DNA of 64,000 nt from Methylococcaceae bacterium (GCA_016715325.1 JADKAL010000007.1:62001-126000), one strand, 5' to 3'. Positions 45,696-55,902 are shown, counted from the first letter of the stretch. The notes: generated by a model from the sequence alone, not told the origin. Made by a program: numbers and translations.

Positions 45696-48521
45696 TTAAA
45701 ACCCATAACTCCAGGTAAAACTCAACGCCCCATCCCGGTCGAGCTGATAGCCGTTGACGTTTGTGTAGACGGGTTCCAGCCATTCGAAGGCAAGGCGGTT
45801 GCCAGCGAATGCGCCGGTGGGGACGGTAGCGCTCAGGCCGAAGCCGATGTCCACGTAATGGCCGCCGGAGTTACCGGTGTAATCCATCGGCGCAGGGCGG
45901 TCGTCTTTAGCAGGATCCAAGCTGGGGTCATTATCCTTACTATCGAGGCATGCTTGGTGAGCCGCCGCATCGAACACACCGGGGCCGATGGGATTGCCGT
46001 TCTCGTCGAATTGACTGTATGTCGTAAAATCAAATTTTGAGCAGTCGTATTGTTTCGCAAGGCCAACCCGCCATTTGGGGTAACGCCCTTTTACGGCGCC
46101 TTGCCAGTTATAAGCTACTCGCACCGTGCCTGACAGCCAGTGGGTCAAGTCGTAACCACCCCAGAGGCTGCTTTCGAACAGATCGCCCAGGGCATAGCCG
46201 GATTCATTCCGGCTTTCCAACCGTTTGGTGCCGCCCACTTGTGCCCCCCAGGAGAATTTGTCTACCTTACCGGTGTAAGTCAAGCTGGGTTTGAAATCCC
46301 AGGTGCCGCTACCCAGTTGCATGCCGTAATGGTAATAACTGGTATCGGTATAATGTCTTGTATCTTTTTGCTTGATGGCAACATAGCCTGTTGGCGCTGT
46401 TATGCCTAGGCTTAAGTGCAAATGATGCTCTGGACGATTGAACAAGCTAATCAAAGCATACATGCCGGTATCGCCGACGCCGCCCGATGGGAGGTCATGC
46501 ACGTTGGCGCCATGCATGCTATGTGGCCCCCCAGTGGTATCGGCATTAGTATGGAAGGATGGCATCGCCATGTCCATGAACTGCGGCATCAACATTAACG
46601 TTAACCAGTCTGCCGGTGCATACATGATGTCCAACATATGCATATTCATGGTCATCTCGTGCGGCAGCATGGTGCAGCCATCGACCAGATCCGGACAACC
46701 ATCGGCGATAACCTGTGCTGCGCTTACTTTACTGTCTCCGTTCAGAAAACTACCGGCCTGCCAGTTGCGCTGGTAGCGATAACCGACCATCCTATCGCCC
46801 GCATTTTCCAGCGTATGGCCGAACCATACCCCTGCTGGTAGGTTGGCATGAGTCTGGTGGACGCCGTGGACATGGTCGCTGTTAAGAGCACTTTGTCCCA
46901 CCGCGCTCAGGTTAAGCTTAAGCGCGGCATTGGCGACCCAGTAATCGTAGTTGGCAAAGCTGTCTTCCCCGCCACTGCCCAGTTTTAAGCTGCCCTGATG
47001 GGTGTAATATTCAAAGCCTGCTTGCAGACTGATACCTTTGGCGAATTGCTTTTCAACTGTCACCCCGCCGCTTAAAGCGCCGTAGCCTGACAGGCGCTGA
47101 TCGCTAGAGAAGTTTTCAGGAGGATTAAATGTAGTTAAATCCGGAAAATCAGGGTTAACATTAAGGTCTGGTGTCACGCCACCGCCCCAGAAATAAGTCC
47201 CGTAAAAATCGGCGGCTGATTGGCTGTAATAGCGAATGCGCGGCGTAATCGTCCAGCCCGCGCCTACGGGTTGCACCCAATCGGCTTCGAAGGTATGGGC
47301 GTTGATGCCCCAGTCGTCGTGGGCAAAGCTGTAGTCGAAGTGCAGGGCGGCATCCAGGGGTTCTAGGTACTGAACCCAACCTGTTGACCATTGCCACAAA
47401 TTCCGCTCGTCGGGGCGCTGTTCAATAAAGGGTCTGCCGCCATATTGAGTAACATCCACACCATAATAATCCCTCAAAACGTTGTTGCCCGAATCACGGT
47501 CAAATACCCAGCCTACTTTATAAGGGTTTTCCAGAAAACCCGTGCTGCGAGTGTAGGTCATGCCCAGCTTGCCGATGGAATCCTTGTTAACTATTTGGGT
47601 TAAACCTAAATGAACCCCCAAATCTTGCCGTGTGCCGCTTAGCGTCGTTAAGCCGGAAATAGGGCTGTAATTCAGCTGGTCGTCGTGTTGCGCGCTCCAA
47701 GTAAAATAGTTGTCCGCTTGCTGGTCCAGTTCGGCATGGATATCGCTGTGGGTGTAACTCAGGCCAAGATCCACGGTGGTTTGCTTTTGGTTGAAGTCCA
47801 GGCGGCTTCCCAAGTTGACAAAGCGGGATTCGTAATCGTTTTCTACCGAAATTCCGCCGCCGATATCCGCCGCCACATCATCGTTCCACTGGTAAGATAA
47901 TTTAAAGTCGCCTTGCTGGCGGGTTTCCGGCGAAGCATAGCCCATGACATGAACAATACGATCGCTAACTGGTGTAGCAGTGCCGGTATTGTCAAACAGT
48001 GGATAAATTAGACGGTTTTTATCGTCTATCGTTAGCTGCGAGGCATGAGTAAAATATGGCGAAGCGCCGCCGTAAATCACCTTACCCTGGTCGTCTTTGC
48101 CGAGTGTATAAAAGGATAATGCGCCTGATTGTAACGGCGCGCTACCGAAAGGGGTGGCACCCGACCAAGTGTCTTGAATATAATTGAAAGCAAATTTAAC
48201 TCGGTCGGTCAAGCTGAGTCGGGCGCTACCATGCAGGCTTTCGACTTCAATCGGGTTGATTCTGTTCGGCACCGCAGCTTTAACCTCAACGCCTGAGTTA
48301 TCAAAAGCGTAAGCATTAAATCCCTCCCTGCGCCCTTCCTGGTAGTGGCTGTATTGGAAATCAACAGTATCTTCTTCCGCAGCATTTATAGATGAAGATT
48401 GGATCAAGCCCGGTAAAAGTAATGCCGCACTTGTTAGAGCGGCACATAGCGTTGAAGATTTTTCTGAAGCATCTTCGATAAAGCGATTTGCAAAACTGCT
48501 TTTTAAGGGGCTATTTCTCAT
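45696..48521 (-). CDS. large outer-membrane barrel: DUF3570-like domain fused to a Met/His-rich transporter-like domain (paralogue 1)
   Basis: 941 residues with a signal peptide (cleavage near INAAEED, about residue 48). Residues ~50-550 match the DUF3570 style: VDFQYSHYQEGRRE, VESLHGSARLSLTDRVKFAFNYIQDTWSGATP, ISVENDYESRF, RPDERNLWQW, WGINAHTFEADWVQP, RIRYYSQSAADFY. Residues ~560-941 are a second barrel with MTMNMHMLDIMYAPADWLTLMLMPQFMDMAM, histidine-rich loops (VHGVHQTHAN) and a final FTWSYGF. The MxM and HxH patterns suggest copper binding; this is inference. It starts 34 bp after the frameshifted paralogue and probably shares its promoter. Confidence 0.78.
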   Translation of the reverse strand: MRNSPLKSSFANRFIEDASEKSSTLCAALTSAALLLPGLIQSSSINAAEEDTVDFQYSHYQEGRREGFNAYAFDNSGVEVKAAVPNRINPIEVESLHGSARLSLTDRVKFAFNYIQDTWSGATPFGSAPLQSGALSFYTLGKDDQGKVIYGGASPYFTHASQLTIDDKNRLIYPLFDNTGTATPVSDRIVHVMGYASPETRQQGDFKLSYQWNDDVAADIGGGISVENDYESRFVNLGSRLDFNQKQTTVDLGLSYTHSDIHAELDQQADNYFTWSAQHDDQLNYSPISGLTTLSGTRQDLGVHLGLTQIVNKDSIGKLGMTYTRSTGFLENPYKVGWVFDRDSGNNVLRDYYGVDVTQYGGRPFIEQRPDERNLWQWSTGWVQYLEPLDAALHFDYSFAHDDWGINAHTFEADWVQPVGAGWTITPRIRYYSQSAADFYGTYFWGGGVTPDLNVNPDFPDLTTFNPPENFSSDQRLSGYGALSGGVTVEKQFAKGISLQAGFEYYTHQGSLKLGSGGEDSFANYDYWVANAALKLNLSAVGQSALNSDHVHGVHQTHANLPAGVWFGHTLENAGDRMVGYRYQRNWQAGSFLNGDSKVSAAQVIADGCPDLVDGCTMLPHEMTMNMHMLDIMYAPADWLTLMLMPQFMDMAMPSFHTNADTTGGPHSMHGANVHDLPSGGVGDTGMYALISLFNRPEHHLHLSLGITAPTGYVAIKQKDTRHYTDTSYYHYGMQLGSGTWDFKPSLTYTGKVDKFSWGAQVGGTKRLESRNESGYALGDLFESSLWGGYDLTHWLSGTVRVAYNWQGAVKGRYPKWRVGLAKQYDCSKFDFTTYSQFDENGNPIGPGVFDAAAHQACLDSKDNDPSLDPAKDDRPAPMDYTGNSGGHYVDIGFGLSATVPTGAFAGNRLAFEWLEPVYTNVNGYQLDRDGALSFTWSYGF

Positions 48522-48555
48522 AAGAATCTGTGTCCTTTATCTAACAATTAATAGT

Positions 48556-51278
48556 TTAAAATCCAAAGCTCCAGGTGAAATTCAGCGCATAATCCCGGTT
48601 CGGCTGGTAGCCGTTGAAGTTGGTGTAGACCGGTTGCAGCCACTCGAACTTCAAGCTGTTGCCCGCAAAGGCGCCGTGCGGAATGTTGACGTTAATCCCC
48701 AAGCCTAAGTCGGCATAACTGCCGCCGTAGTTTTGCGGCTGGCCGAAGGTGTCGATGTGCTGGTCGACGTAAGGGATTTGCGGGCCGGTCGGATTAAACG
48801 GATCGTCAACATAAATCGTCGGATTGCGTCCCCGGATTTCGCCTTGGCTGGTAAACACACCGCGCACTGTCGTCCCCAGCCACTCCGTCCACTGGTAGCC
48901 GCCCCAGGCCGTGCCCTGGAAGATGTCGCCGAAGGCGAAGCCGGATTTGTTTCGGCTTTCCAGCCTTATGGTGCCGTTCACCTGTGCCCCCCAACTGAAC
49001 TTGTCCGCCTCGCCGGTGTAGGTCAGCGCCGGTTTGAAATCCCAGGTGCCGCTGCCCAATTGCATGCAGTAATGCAAGGGGTTATTGTAGATGGGGTTTA
49101 TGGCGGTTTTACGCTGAACGATATCGACATCTCCGGTCGGCGCGGTGCCGCCCAAAGCTAGATTAATGTGGTGACGTTCGTCGCCGTAAAGCTTGAACAA
49201 GCCGTACAGTCCGAAATCGCCGATGCCGCCGGTCTGGTGTTCGTGCACTGCGCCCGAATGACCGCTATGCCCGCCAGGCGGCGGGATATAATCAGGATTC
49301 GGCGTCATGGTCATATCCATGTCCGTCCACTGCGGCATCAGCATCAAGGTCAGCCAATCGGTGGGGGCGTACATCAAATCCAGCATATGCATGTTCATGG
49401 TCATGTTGTTGGGAGTGACTGCACATTGTTCTCCATAACAACCTTCCTGCCGCGCCTGATCGATGCTTATCATTTCGTCGCCCAGGCGGAAATCGCCCGC
49501 CTGCACGTTACGCATATAGCGGTAACTCACCATGAAGTCCCCGGCGTTTGGCAGTACGTGGTCGTATTGCACCCCGGCAGGGGTGTTGCCGTGATGATGG
49601 TGATGTCCGTCGTGGCCGCTACCAGGCATAGACAATGCCGCCAGATTAACCTTGAGCGCGGCGTTCGCCACCCAGTAATCGAAATCGGCATAGTCACCTT
49701 CGCCGCCCCCGCCCAGCTTCAAGCCGCCCTGGTGGGTGTAGTATTCGAAGCCGGTTTGCAGGCTCACGCCCTTGGCGAACTGCTTTTCCACCGTCACGCC
49801 GCCGCTCAAGGTGCCGAATCCGGACAAACGCTGGTCGCTGGAGTAGTATCTGGCTGGAAAAATTAGGGAACCATCTTGGTCGTAGTTCAGTTCATAAAAT
49901 ATGCCTGTAGTATAAAAATCCGCCGCAGATTGGCTGTAATAGCGGATGCGCGGGGTGATGGTCCAGCCTGCACCTAAAGGCTGCACCCAGTCGGCCTCGA
50001 AGGTGTGGGCGTTAATGCCCCAGTCGTCATGGGCAAAGCTGTAGTCGAAGTGCAGGGCGGCATCTAGCGGCTCGACAAACTGGTCGTAGCCTATGTGCCA
50101 ATTGAGCAGGTTGCGTTCGTCGGGGCGGGTTTCAAGCGCAGTAATTGATGGATAAAACTCGTTTATGTCGCCCCAGAAACGATATACTGACTATAAAAAA
50201 TCACCAATTGGTAAGGATTTGCCAAATAGCCGGTGCTGCGGGTGTAACCGAAGTCGAGTGAAACTAAGGCATTCCGGTTTAGCACTTGGCTCAGGCCAAG
50301 CTGCAGCCCCCAATCCTGCCGGTTGCCCCGCAGAGTTTTACCTGTTTCGACATTGTTAATATCATAAGTAATTTCAACCTCGCCGGCATCTGTCTCAGGT
50401 AGTTTTGTAATAATCTTCTGTATAGGGTCATCGCCAATAAAACCAAGATAGGAGTTGTCATATTGGCTGGTGTTGAAATACGACCGCACTTCCGGGTCGA
50501 GTTGAGCGTTGGTGTCGCTGTTGGTATAGCTCACGCCCCAATTGACCGTGGTCTGTTTTTGGTTGAAGTCGATCCGTCCGCCCAAGCTGCCGAAGCGGGA
50601 TTCGTAATCGTTTTCCACAGAAATGCCGCCGCCGATGTCGAAAGCTGCCTCGTCGCTCCAGTTGTAACTTAACTTGAAGTCGCCTTGCTGTCGAGTTTCC
50701 GGCGAGGCGTAAGATAGCACATGGCTTAATTGGTTAGATTTTTTACCCGGAATAGTATAGCCAGAGCCGGGATCAAAAATACTCGGATAAAATGCGCTCT
50801 GAGACGAGTTAGTATAAATATTATGAAGACCGTTACCATCGCTGCCCACAAAGGGAGATGCATTGGCGATTGCATCCGGCTTGACATTTGGTGGAAATTG
50901 ATAAGGAGCGGCAACTGCGAAGGTAGTAGCAACCGGTGTAGCCCCGGCCCAGGTATCCTGCGTGTAATTAAAAGCGAACTTGATCCGGTCGGTCAAGGTA
51001 AACCGCCCGCTGCCGTGGATACTGTCCACTTCAATCGGGTTCAAATTTTGCTTTATCTTTAACGTGGTATCACCAAAGAAATCGCTATTAGTATCGGAAA
51101 GTGCATAAATATCCCGCTTGCCTTCCTGGTAGTGGCTGTATTGGAAATCGACGCTGTCGTCGTCGGCAGCATGTAAAGGCGGGGCTTGGAATATCCCCGG
51201 CAGCACCAACGCGGCCGTAGTCAAGGCGGACAAAGGGGGTAGTTTACGGCTTAATTGCGGTCTTTCCGGATGAGTCAT
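48556..51278 (-). pseudogene. DUF3570-like / Met-His-rich barrel, paralogue 2, frameshifted
   Basis: The first part starts at ATG 51278 (MTHPERPQ; GGGAGAAAG upstream; an in-frame ATT/ATG start at 51311 is less likely) and runs to a stop at 50163 after YQLVIFYSQYIVSGAT. In the frame shifted at a TATAT run (about 50182-50187) the protein continues FWGDINEFYPSITALETRPDERNLLNWH and then to the end at 48556. All landmarks of the paralogues are there, including MTMNMHMLDLMYAPTDWLTLMLMPQWTDMDMTMTPN and the loop HDGHHHHHGN. A single one- or two-base change accounts for the break, so it may be a recent mutation or a sequencing error. Confidence 0.8.
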
Positions 51279-51387
51279 CGTTCTTTCTCCCATATTTTTT
51301 TTGATTATCAATGACAGGTCACGGCCTCAGTGTAGGTTTGTTCGGCTACAATTATTCCTAGCGATTTTTTAGGCCCAAATGACAATA

Positions 51388-51405
51388 AAGCAATATCAAT
51401 GCCAA
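51388..51405 (-). promoter_or_regulatory. sigma-54-type promoter of barrel paralogues 2 and 1
   Basis: Read on the minus strand: TTGGCATTGATATTGCTT, with GG at 51403-51402 and GC at 51391-51390. This is the closest match in the window to the TGGCA..TTGC consensus. It lies about 110 bp before the ATG at 51278. Confidence 0.75.
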
Positions 51406-51469
51406 TAGCATAAGATTATGATTTAATAGGCTTATTCATGTTATGTATGTGCGGGCTGATGAAAAAGTG

Positions 51470-51502
51470 TGTGATATGACACAGTCAGTGTGTGAAATGA
51501 CC
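51470..51502. promoter_or_regulatory. paired activator palindromes for barrel paralogues 2 and 1
   Basis: TGTGATATGACA (51470-51481) and TGTGAAATGACC (51491-51502) have centres 21 bp apart, about 95 bp upstream of the -12 element of the minus-strand promoter at 51390. Confidence 0.68.
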
Positions 51503-51585
51503 TATTTTTACTAGGAAATCCACTACTAAAAGCCGCATTTGGAAGGGATTCCAGGAAAAAAATGCCAAATTTGCCGCAGCAGGTG

Positions 51586-51597
51586 TGTTATATGACA
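51586..51597. promoter_or_regulatory. third, distal palindrome for barrel paralogues 2 and 1
   Basis: TGTTATATGACA lies 95 bp (centre to centre) beyond the nearest member of the pair at 51470-51502. The rest of the 630-bp gap (51279-51908) shows no gene I can support. Confidence 0.55.
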
Positions 51598-51908
51598 CAT
51601 TTTCTTTGCCATTTTTGGCGGCTATTTTGGTTTTATGGAAAACAGCAAAGTAGGGGGCATTCCATGCACCTTGTTTGGTACGTACAACATACCCTACTTG
51701 ACTTAATAAAAGGTACGCAGTGTATATCCTACAAAACACCTCCAGCCGGACTGGGCATATTGCCCCGTTTAAAGGGTTTCAACGCGGCATAACCAAACCG
51801 TCGTCAAAATATGCTTGGCGGGGTTAAGATACTCCCCATGCGTTCGGACAATGGGCATCACTCTCGATCAATCCGCCTACCTTCGTTCGGCACACCTTAC
51901 CAAGACCG

Positions 51909-54653
51909 TCAAAACCCGTAACTCCAGGTAAAGTTCAGCGCATAATCCCGGTCGAGTTGGTAACCGTTGCAGTCGGTGTGGACGGGTTGCAACCATTCAA
52001 ACTTGAGGGTGTTTCCTGCAAATGTGCCGCTTGGGATGGTGACGTTGATTCCTAAACCTAAATCGACAAACTGTCCGCCGTAGTTGGATGTATTGTCGAA
52101 TGTGCCGGCATGAGTTGGGGTATAGGGCGTGCCGTATCGGTTATCATAAATCTGCGGATATTCGCCGCGAATACTGTCTTGCCAGGTGTATACGCCGCGG
52201 ACGATGGTTGCCAGCCAATTTGTCCAGTGATAACCGCCCCAAACACTGCTTTGAAAAATATCCCCAAAAGCGAAGCCTGAGCTGTTACTGCCTTCTAGTC
52301 GTAACGTTCCGGTTGCTTGTGCGCCCCACGAAAACTTATCTGCATTTCCCGCATAGGTTAGGCTAGGTTTGAAATCCCAAGTACCGCTACCCAGTTGCAT
52401 ACCGTAATGAATGAAGGCCGGATAAGGGTTGGTGTTGGTTTTTCTCAGCATGACCTGATTGTCTCCTGTCGGCGCGGTACCGCCCAGGCTAAGTGTCAAA
52501 TGATGTTGAGGATGGTCGAACAGTTTGAATAGCGCATACAAACCCGTATCGCCGATACCGCCGGTTTGGTGGCTATGCACCGGCCCGCCGTGGTTGTGAC
52601 CATGACCGACATGCTCGACGAGCGGCGTCATGTTCATTTCCATATCCACCCATTGCGGCATCAGCATGACCGATAGCCAATCCGTGGGCGCATACATCAG
52701 ATCGAGCATGTGCATGTTCATCTTCATTTGTTTGGGTGCGACCATGCACTCTTGGTCGCCGCACCCATTGAACCGGACTTCATCCGGGATCACCGTTTGG
52801 CTACCTAGCAGCATATCTCCGCCTTGATCATTCCTCATGTAGCGGTAGCCGACCATGAAGTCGCCGGATTTTTCCAGGGCATGGTCGAACATGATGCCTG
52901 CAGGGGCATTAGAATGGTGATGGACAGCATGGCTTGTATGCAAGTTATCGCCTGAACCCGCCACAGCATCAAGATTGATTTTAAGAGCTGCATTGGCGAC
53001 CCAATAGTCGAAATCGGCAAACTTGCCTTCTCCGCCGCTACCTAATTTTAAGCCACCTTGATGGGTATAGTATTCAAAGCCTGTTTCAAGGCTCACGCCT
53101 TTGCTGAATTGTTTGCTGACGGTTATCCCGCCGCTCAACGTGCCGAAACCGGACAAACGCTGGTCGCTTGAATAAAAGTCGGGCAATTTATTGATGTATC
53201 GTTCCGGTACGATGACTGCTCCAGTCTCTTCGTTATAAACAGCCTCTTGGTATATTTCGAAAAAAATCGGCGCATAAAAATCAGCTTTAGATTGTGAGTA
53301 ATAACGAATCCTGGGCGTAACCGTCCAGCTGGAACTAAGCGGTTGTACCCAATCGGCTTCAAAGGTATGGGCAACAATACCCCAATCGTCATGGGCAAAA
53401 TGGTAATCCAGATGCAAGGCAGAATCGAAAGGTTTAAGGTAATGGTTATAGCCGATAGCCAAGTTGAATTGATTGCGTTCGTCGGGGCGTATTTCCAGCG
53501 TGCTATAGCGGCCTGCGCCTAGTAACTTATTATTTTGAATTTGCTCAGGTGTGCCTGATGCACTCACAATGCTAACCAATTTGTAGGGGTTCCCCAAATA
53601 ACCGGTGCTTCGGGTGTAGCCCATACCCAGTTCCAAAATAGCGTCTTTGTTCAGCACTTGGGTTAAGCCAAGTTGAGTGCTCCAATCTTGGCGGTTGCCG
53701 TGCATGATTGCGCCGGTTCGACGGAGCTGTTTCAAATCGTAGGTGCTTTCTACTTCCCCGGCTGAAACCACCGGTTTACTTGATACGATTTTATAAATTT
53801 CCTCGCCGGAAGGATCGAATCCGAAAAATTCTATTCCAGAATTATTGTATTTACTGGTATCGAAAAATTGCAATCCATCCGGATCCAGGGTGGCGGATGT
53901 ATCGCTATTGGTATAACTTACACCGAGATTGACGGTAGTTTGTTTTTGGTTGAAATCCATCCGCCCGCCAAGATTGACAAAGCGAGATTCGTAATCGTTC
54001 TCCACTGAAATTCCGCCGCCGATATCGACCGCGGCTTCATCCCATTCATAAGTCAATTTAAAGTCACCTTGTTTGCGGGTTTCCGGCGAAGCGAAGCCTA
54101 AGGTATGGACGAGCTTATTATTTTTGCTTCCCGGAACCTCTTGTCCAATAGTGTCGTCATAACCGCCAGATTGATAGATATTTAGGTTTTTATCCAAGAA
54201 AAATTGGGCTTGATCTCTGGCAAGCGGCGATGCCCCGATTATTATCCCAGCGGAAGAATCCGGCTTGGTATAGCGGTACATCGCACGATTGCTGGCCGAA
54301 ACCAATGGAGCGGTAGATAGCGGCGTTGCGCCAGACCATGTGTCCTGCGTGTAATTGAAGGCAAACTTGATCCGGTCGGTCAGGGTAAACCTGCCGCTGC
54401 CGTGAATACTGTCCACTTCGATAGGGTTTAACTTGTTCGGCAGTTTTGTCGAATAAAAACCACCCTTAAAGTCATACGCCAAACCAGCAATATCCCGCTT
54501 ACCTTCCTGATAATGGCTGTACTGAAAGTCCACGCTGTCATCTTCTGCGGCATGGGACGGATTGATCTGGAGTAGGCCCGGTAGAATTAGCGCAGCAGTG
54601 GTTAATGTGTTTAAAAGACTGCTTGATGTGAGGGGTGGCTTGTTGTTTTTCAT
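51909..54653 (-). CDS. large outer-membrane barrel: DUF3570-like domain fused to a Met/His-rich transporter-like domain (paralogue 3)
   Basis: 914 residues, signal peptide cleaved near SHAAEDD (about residue 36). The N-terminal DUF3570-like barrel shows VDFQYSHYQEGKRDI, VDSIHGSGRFTLTDRIKFAFNYTQDTWSGATP, ISVENDYESRF, RPDERNQFNL, WGIVAHTFEADWVQP and RIRYYSQSKADFY. The second barrel has MKMNMHMLDLMYAPTDWLSVMLMPQWVDMEMNM followed by HVGHGHNHGGPVHSH, and ends FTWSYGF. Of the three it is the intact, separately transcribed one, with its own sigma-54-like promoter at 54761. Two barrels in one chain is unusual for outer-membrane proteins. A role in copper binding or import is suggested by residues and context only. 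Confidence 0.8.
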   Translation of the reverse strand: MKNNKPPLTSSSLLNTLTTAALILPGLLQINPSHAAEDDSVDFQYSHYQEGKRDIAGLAYDFKGGFYSTKLPNKLNPIEVDSIHGSGRFTLTDRIKFAFNYTQDTWSGATPLSTAPLVSASNRAMYRYTKPDSSAGIIIGASPLARDQAQFFLDKNLNIYQSGGYDDTIGQEVPGSKNNKLVHTLGFASPETRKQGDFKLTYEWDEAAVDIGGGISVENDYESRFVNLGGRMDFNQKQTTVNLGVSYTNSDTSATLDPDGLQFFDTSKYNNSGIEFFGFDPSGEEIYKIVSSKPVVSAGEVESTYDLKQLRRTGAIMHGNRQDWSTQLGLTQVLNKDAILELGMGYTRSTGYLGNPYKLVSIVSASGTPEQIQNNKLLGAGRYSTLEIRPDERNQFNLAIGYNHYLKPFDSALHLDYHFAHDDWGIVAHTFEADWVQPLSSSWTVTPRIRYYSQSKADFYAPIFFEIYQEAVYNEETGAVIVPERYINKLPDFYSSDQRLSGFGTLSGGITVSKQFSKGVSLETGFEYYTHQGGLKLGSGGEGKFADFDYWVANAALKINLDAVAGSGDNLHTSHAVHHHSNAPAGIMFDHALEKSGDFMVGYRYMRNDQGGDMLLGSQTVIPDEVRFNGCGDQECMVAPKQMKMNMHMLDLMYAPTDWLSVMLMPQWVDMEMNMTPLVEHVGHGHNHGGPVHSHQTGGIGDTGLYALFKLFDHPQHHLTLSLGGTAPTGDNQVMLRKTNTNPYPAFIHYGMQLGSGTWDFKPSLTYAGNADKFSWGAQATGTLRLEGSNSSGFAFGDIFQSSVWGGYHWTNWLATIVRGVYTWQDSIRGEYPQIYDNRYGTPYTPTHAGTFDNTSNYGGQFVDLGLGINVTIPSGTFAGNTLKFEWLQPVHTDCNGYQLDRDYALNFTWSYGF

Positions 54654-54760
54654 ATTATTCTTATTGTTTTATAAAATATCGAATGCCAAATGGATGGTTG
54701 GGTTGTTTCGAAAGAAGCAACGCTTCGGTGTATTCGTCCAAATGATCTAGCTAAATATAT

Positions 54761-54778
54761 AAGCAATAAGTATGCCGA
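54761..54778 (-). promoter_or_regulatory. sigma-54-type promoter of barrel paralogue 3
   Basis: On the minus strand: TCGGCATACTTATTGCTT, with GG at 54776-54775 and GC at 54764-54763. The leader to the ATG at 54653 is about 98 nt. Confidence 0.72.
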
Positions 54779-54836
54779 TAGCTTGATGTCAACGGCGATG
54801 GGGATTGCAGGCCGCGGGGCTTCTTTAGATTTTGAA

Positions 54837-54886
54837 AAAGTGTGTGATATGACACAGTCACTGTGTCATATCACACACTTTTTCAA
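54837..54886. promoter_or_regulatory. 50-bp near-perfect inverted repeat holding two activator palindromes
   Basis: TGTGATATGACA (54843-54854) and its exact complement TGTCATATCACA (54864-54875) have centres 21 bp apart, and the symmetry extends out to AAAAAGTG and CACTTTTT. It lies about 95 bp upstream of the minus-strand promoter at 54763, and between two divergent units, so it could also act on the FecI gene at 55384. The 730-bp gap 54654-55383 contains these sites and two promoters; I see no gene in it. Confidence 0.72.
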
Positions 54887-55060
54887 ACTGTTCGATTTAA
54901 ACCAAGAGGAACGGAGCGGAACAGAAAATATTTTAAAAGTAATTGATATACATAGATAAATGCATAAATGAATAATGTCTGCGCCTAACGTTATCGGTTT
55001 TTAAAGAGTTAGGAAATTCGGATTAAGAGCCGATTTTTAACCGTATTTATTTGCAAATTG

Positions 55061-55072
55061 TGTTATTTCACA
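55061..55072. promoter_or_regulatory. single activator palindrome before FecI cassette D
   Basis: TGTTATTTCACA, followed by CACTTTG, lies about 180 bp above the -12 element at 55242. Unlike the other FecI genes, this one has a single near site; the pair at 54837-54886 is farther away. Confidence 0.55.
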
Positions 55073-55227
55073 CACTTTGTTTTTGCTGGAAATTAATAAA
55101 TAAAGATAAAAAATCATAGCTTTAGTGTAAGTGTCCGTATAGAAAAATGAGCTTTGTTAGAGAGGATAGGCTTTATAATTTTCAGTAAAAAAATCATAAG
55201 TAACTGAATAAGTAACATAAAAATAAT

Positions 55228-55245
55228 GTGGCTTATTAATTGCTT
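55228..55245 (+). promoter_or_regulatory. sigma-54-type promoter of FecI cassette D
   Basis: TGTGGCTTATTAATTGCTTA contains GG at 55230-55231 and GC at 55242-55243. The start codon follows at 55384. Confidence 0.66.
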
Positions 55246-55383
55246 ATATTTCTTATAAAAGTCATTTAACGATTTCAAGACGGGTAATGACTTGCCTAAA
55301 TGCATGTTCTCTCTCATTAATGCGACGGATGTTAAAAAAAGCGCTAACACCACTTTTAAAAATTATTTTTCAATAGCTTAGTT

Positions 55384-55902
55384 ATGAAAGTTATTAACGC
55401 TATCGATGAATATCTGAACCGAATTTACCTCGAGAATCACGCGGCATTGTTGCGTTTTTTAACGTTATCTACAAAATGCCCGGAGACTGCCGCCGATCTA
55501 GCTCAGGAAGTCTATTTGAAACTACCCGGATTGAAACCTGTCCCAAATTCCGAACATGAAATTAAAGCTTGGTTGTTTCGCGTGGCGTCGAATATTGCGG
55601 TTGATCATTACCGAACGAAAAAACGGCATTTGGAAATAATAAATGACGAATTGCCGCAAAGAGATATCTCTAACCAAGTTCCCACACCGGAAACGCTGTT
55701 TTTCCAGGAGGAACAATTACGGGAAATTCAAAATTCTCTTAATGAATTGCCCTCTGTTTGCACGGAAGTGTTATACCTCAGTCGGATTGAAGGGCTAACG
55801 CACCAAGCCATTGCCGAGCGTTTGGGTATATCCAAAAGCTGGGTTGAAAAACAATTGTTCCGGGCATTGGACCATTTGCGAAAATCCATGCACGACGATT
55901 GA
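55384..55902 (+). CDS. FecI-type ECF RNA polymerase sigma factor, cassette D
   Basis: A 172-residue ECF sigma factor: region 2 CPETAADLAQEVYLKLPGLKPVPNSEHEIKAWLFRVASNIAVDHYRTKKRH, region 4 LPSVCTEVLYLSRIEGLTHQAIAERLGISKSWVEKQLFRALDHLRKSM. The recognition helix (SKSWVEKQLFRAL) is the classical FecI form and differs from the other four here. The FecR frame directly follows and can overlap by 4 bp if its TTG start is used. Confidence 0.9.
   Translation: MKVINAIDEYLNRIYLENHAALLRFLTLSTKCPETAADLAQEVYLKLPGLKPVPNSEHEIKAWLFRVASNIAVDHYRTKKRHLEIINDELPQRDISNQVPTPETLFFQEEQLREIQNSLNELPSVCTEVLYLSRIEGLTHQAIAERLGISKSWVEKQLFRALDHLRKSMHDD

Noticed and set aside
54837..54886. The 50-bp inverted repeat as a transcription terminator
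   Set aside because: It has A and T runs like a bidirectional terminator, but both flanking genes point away from it, so no transcript needs ending there.
55114..55353. A 79-residue minus-strand frame before FecI cassette D
   Set aside because: It overlaps the sigma-54-like promoter at 55228-55245, is rich in low-complexity hydrophobic residues and shows no ribosome site.
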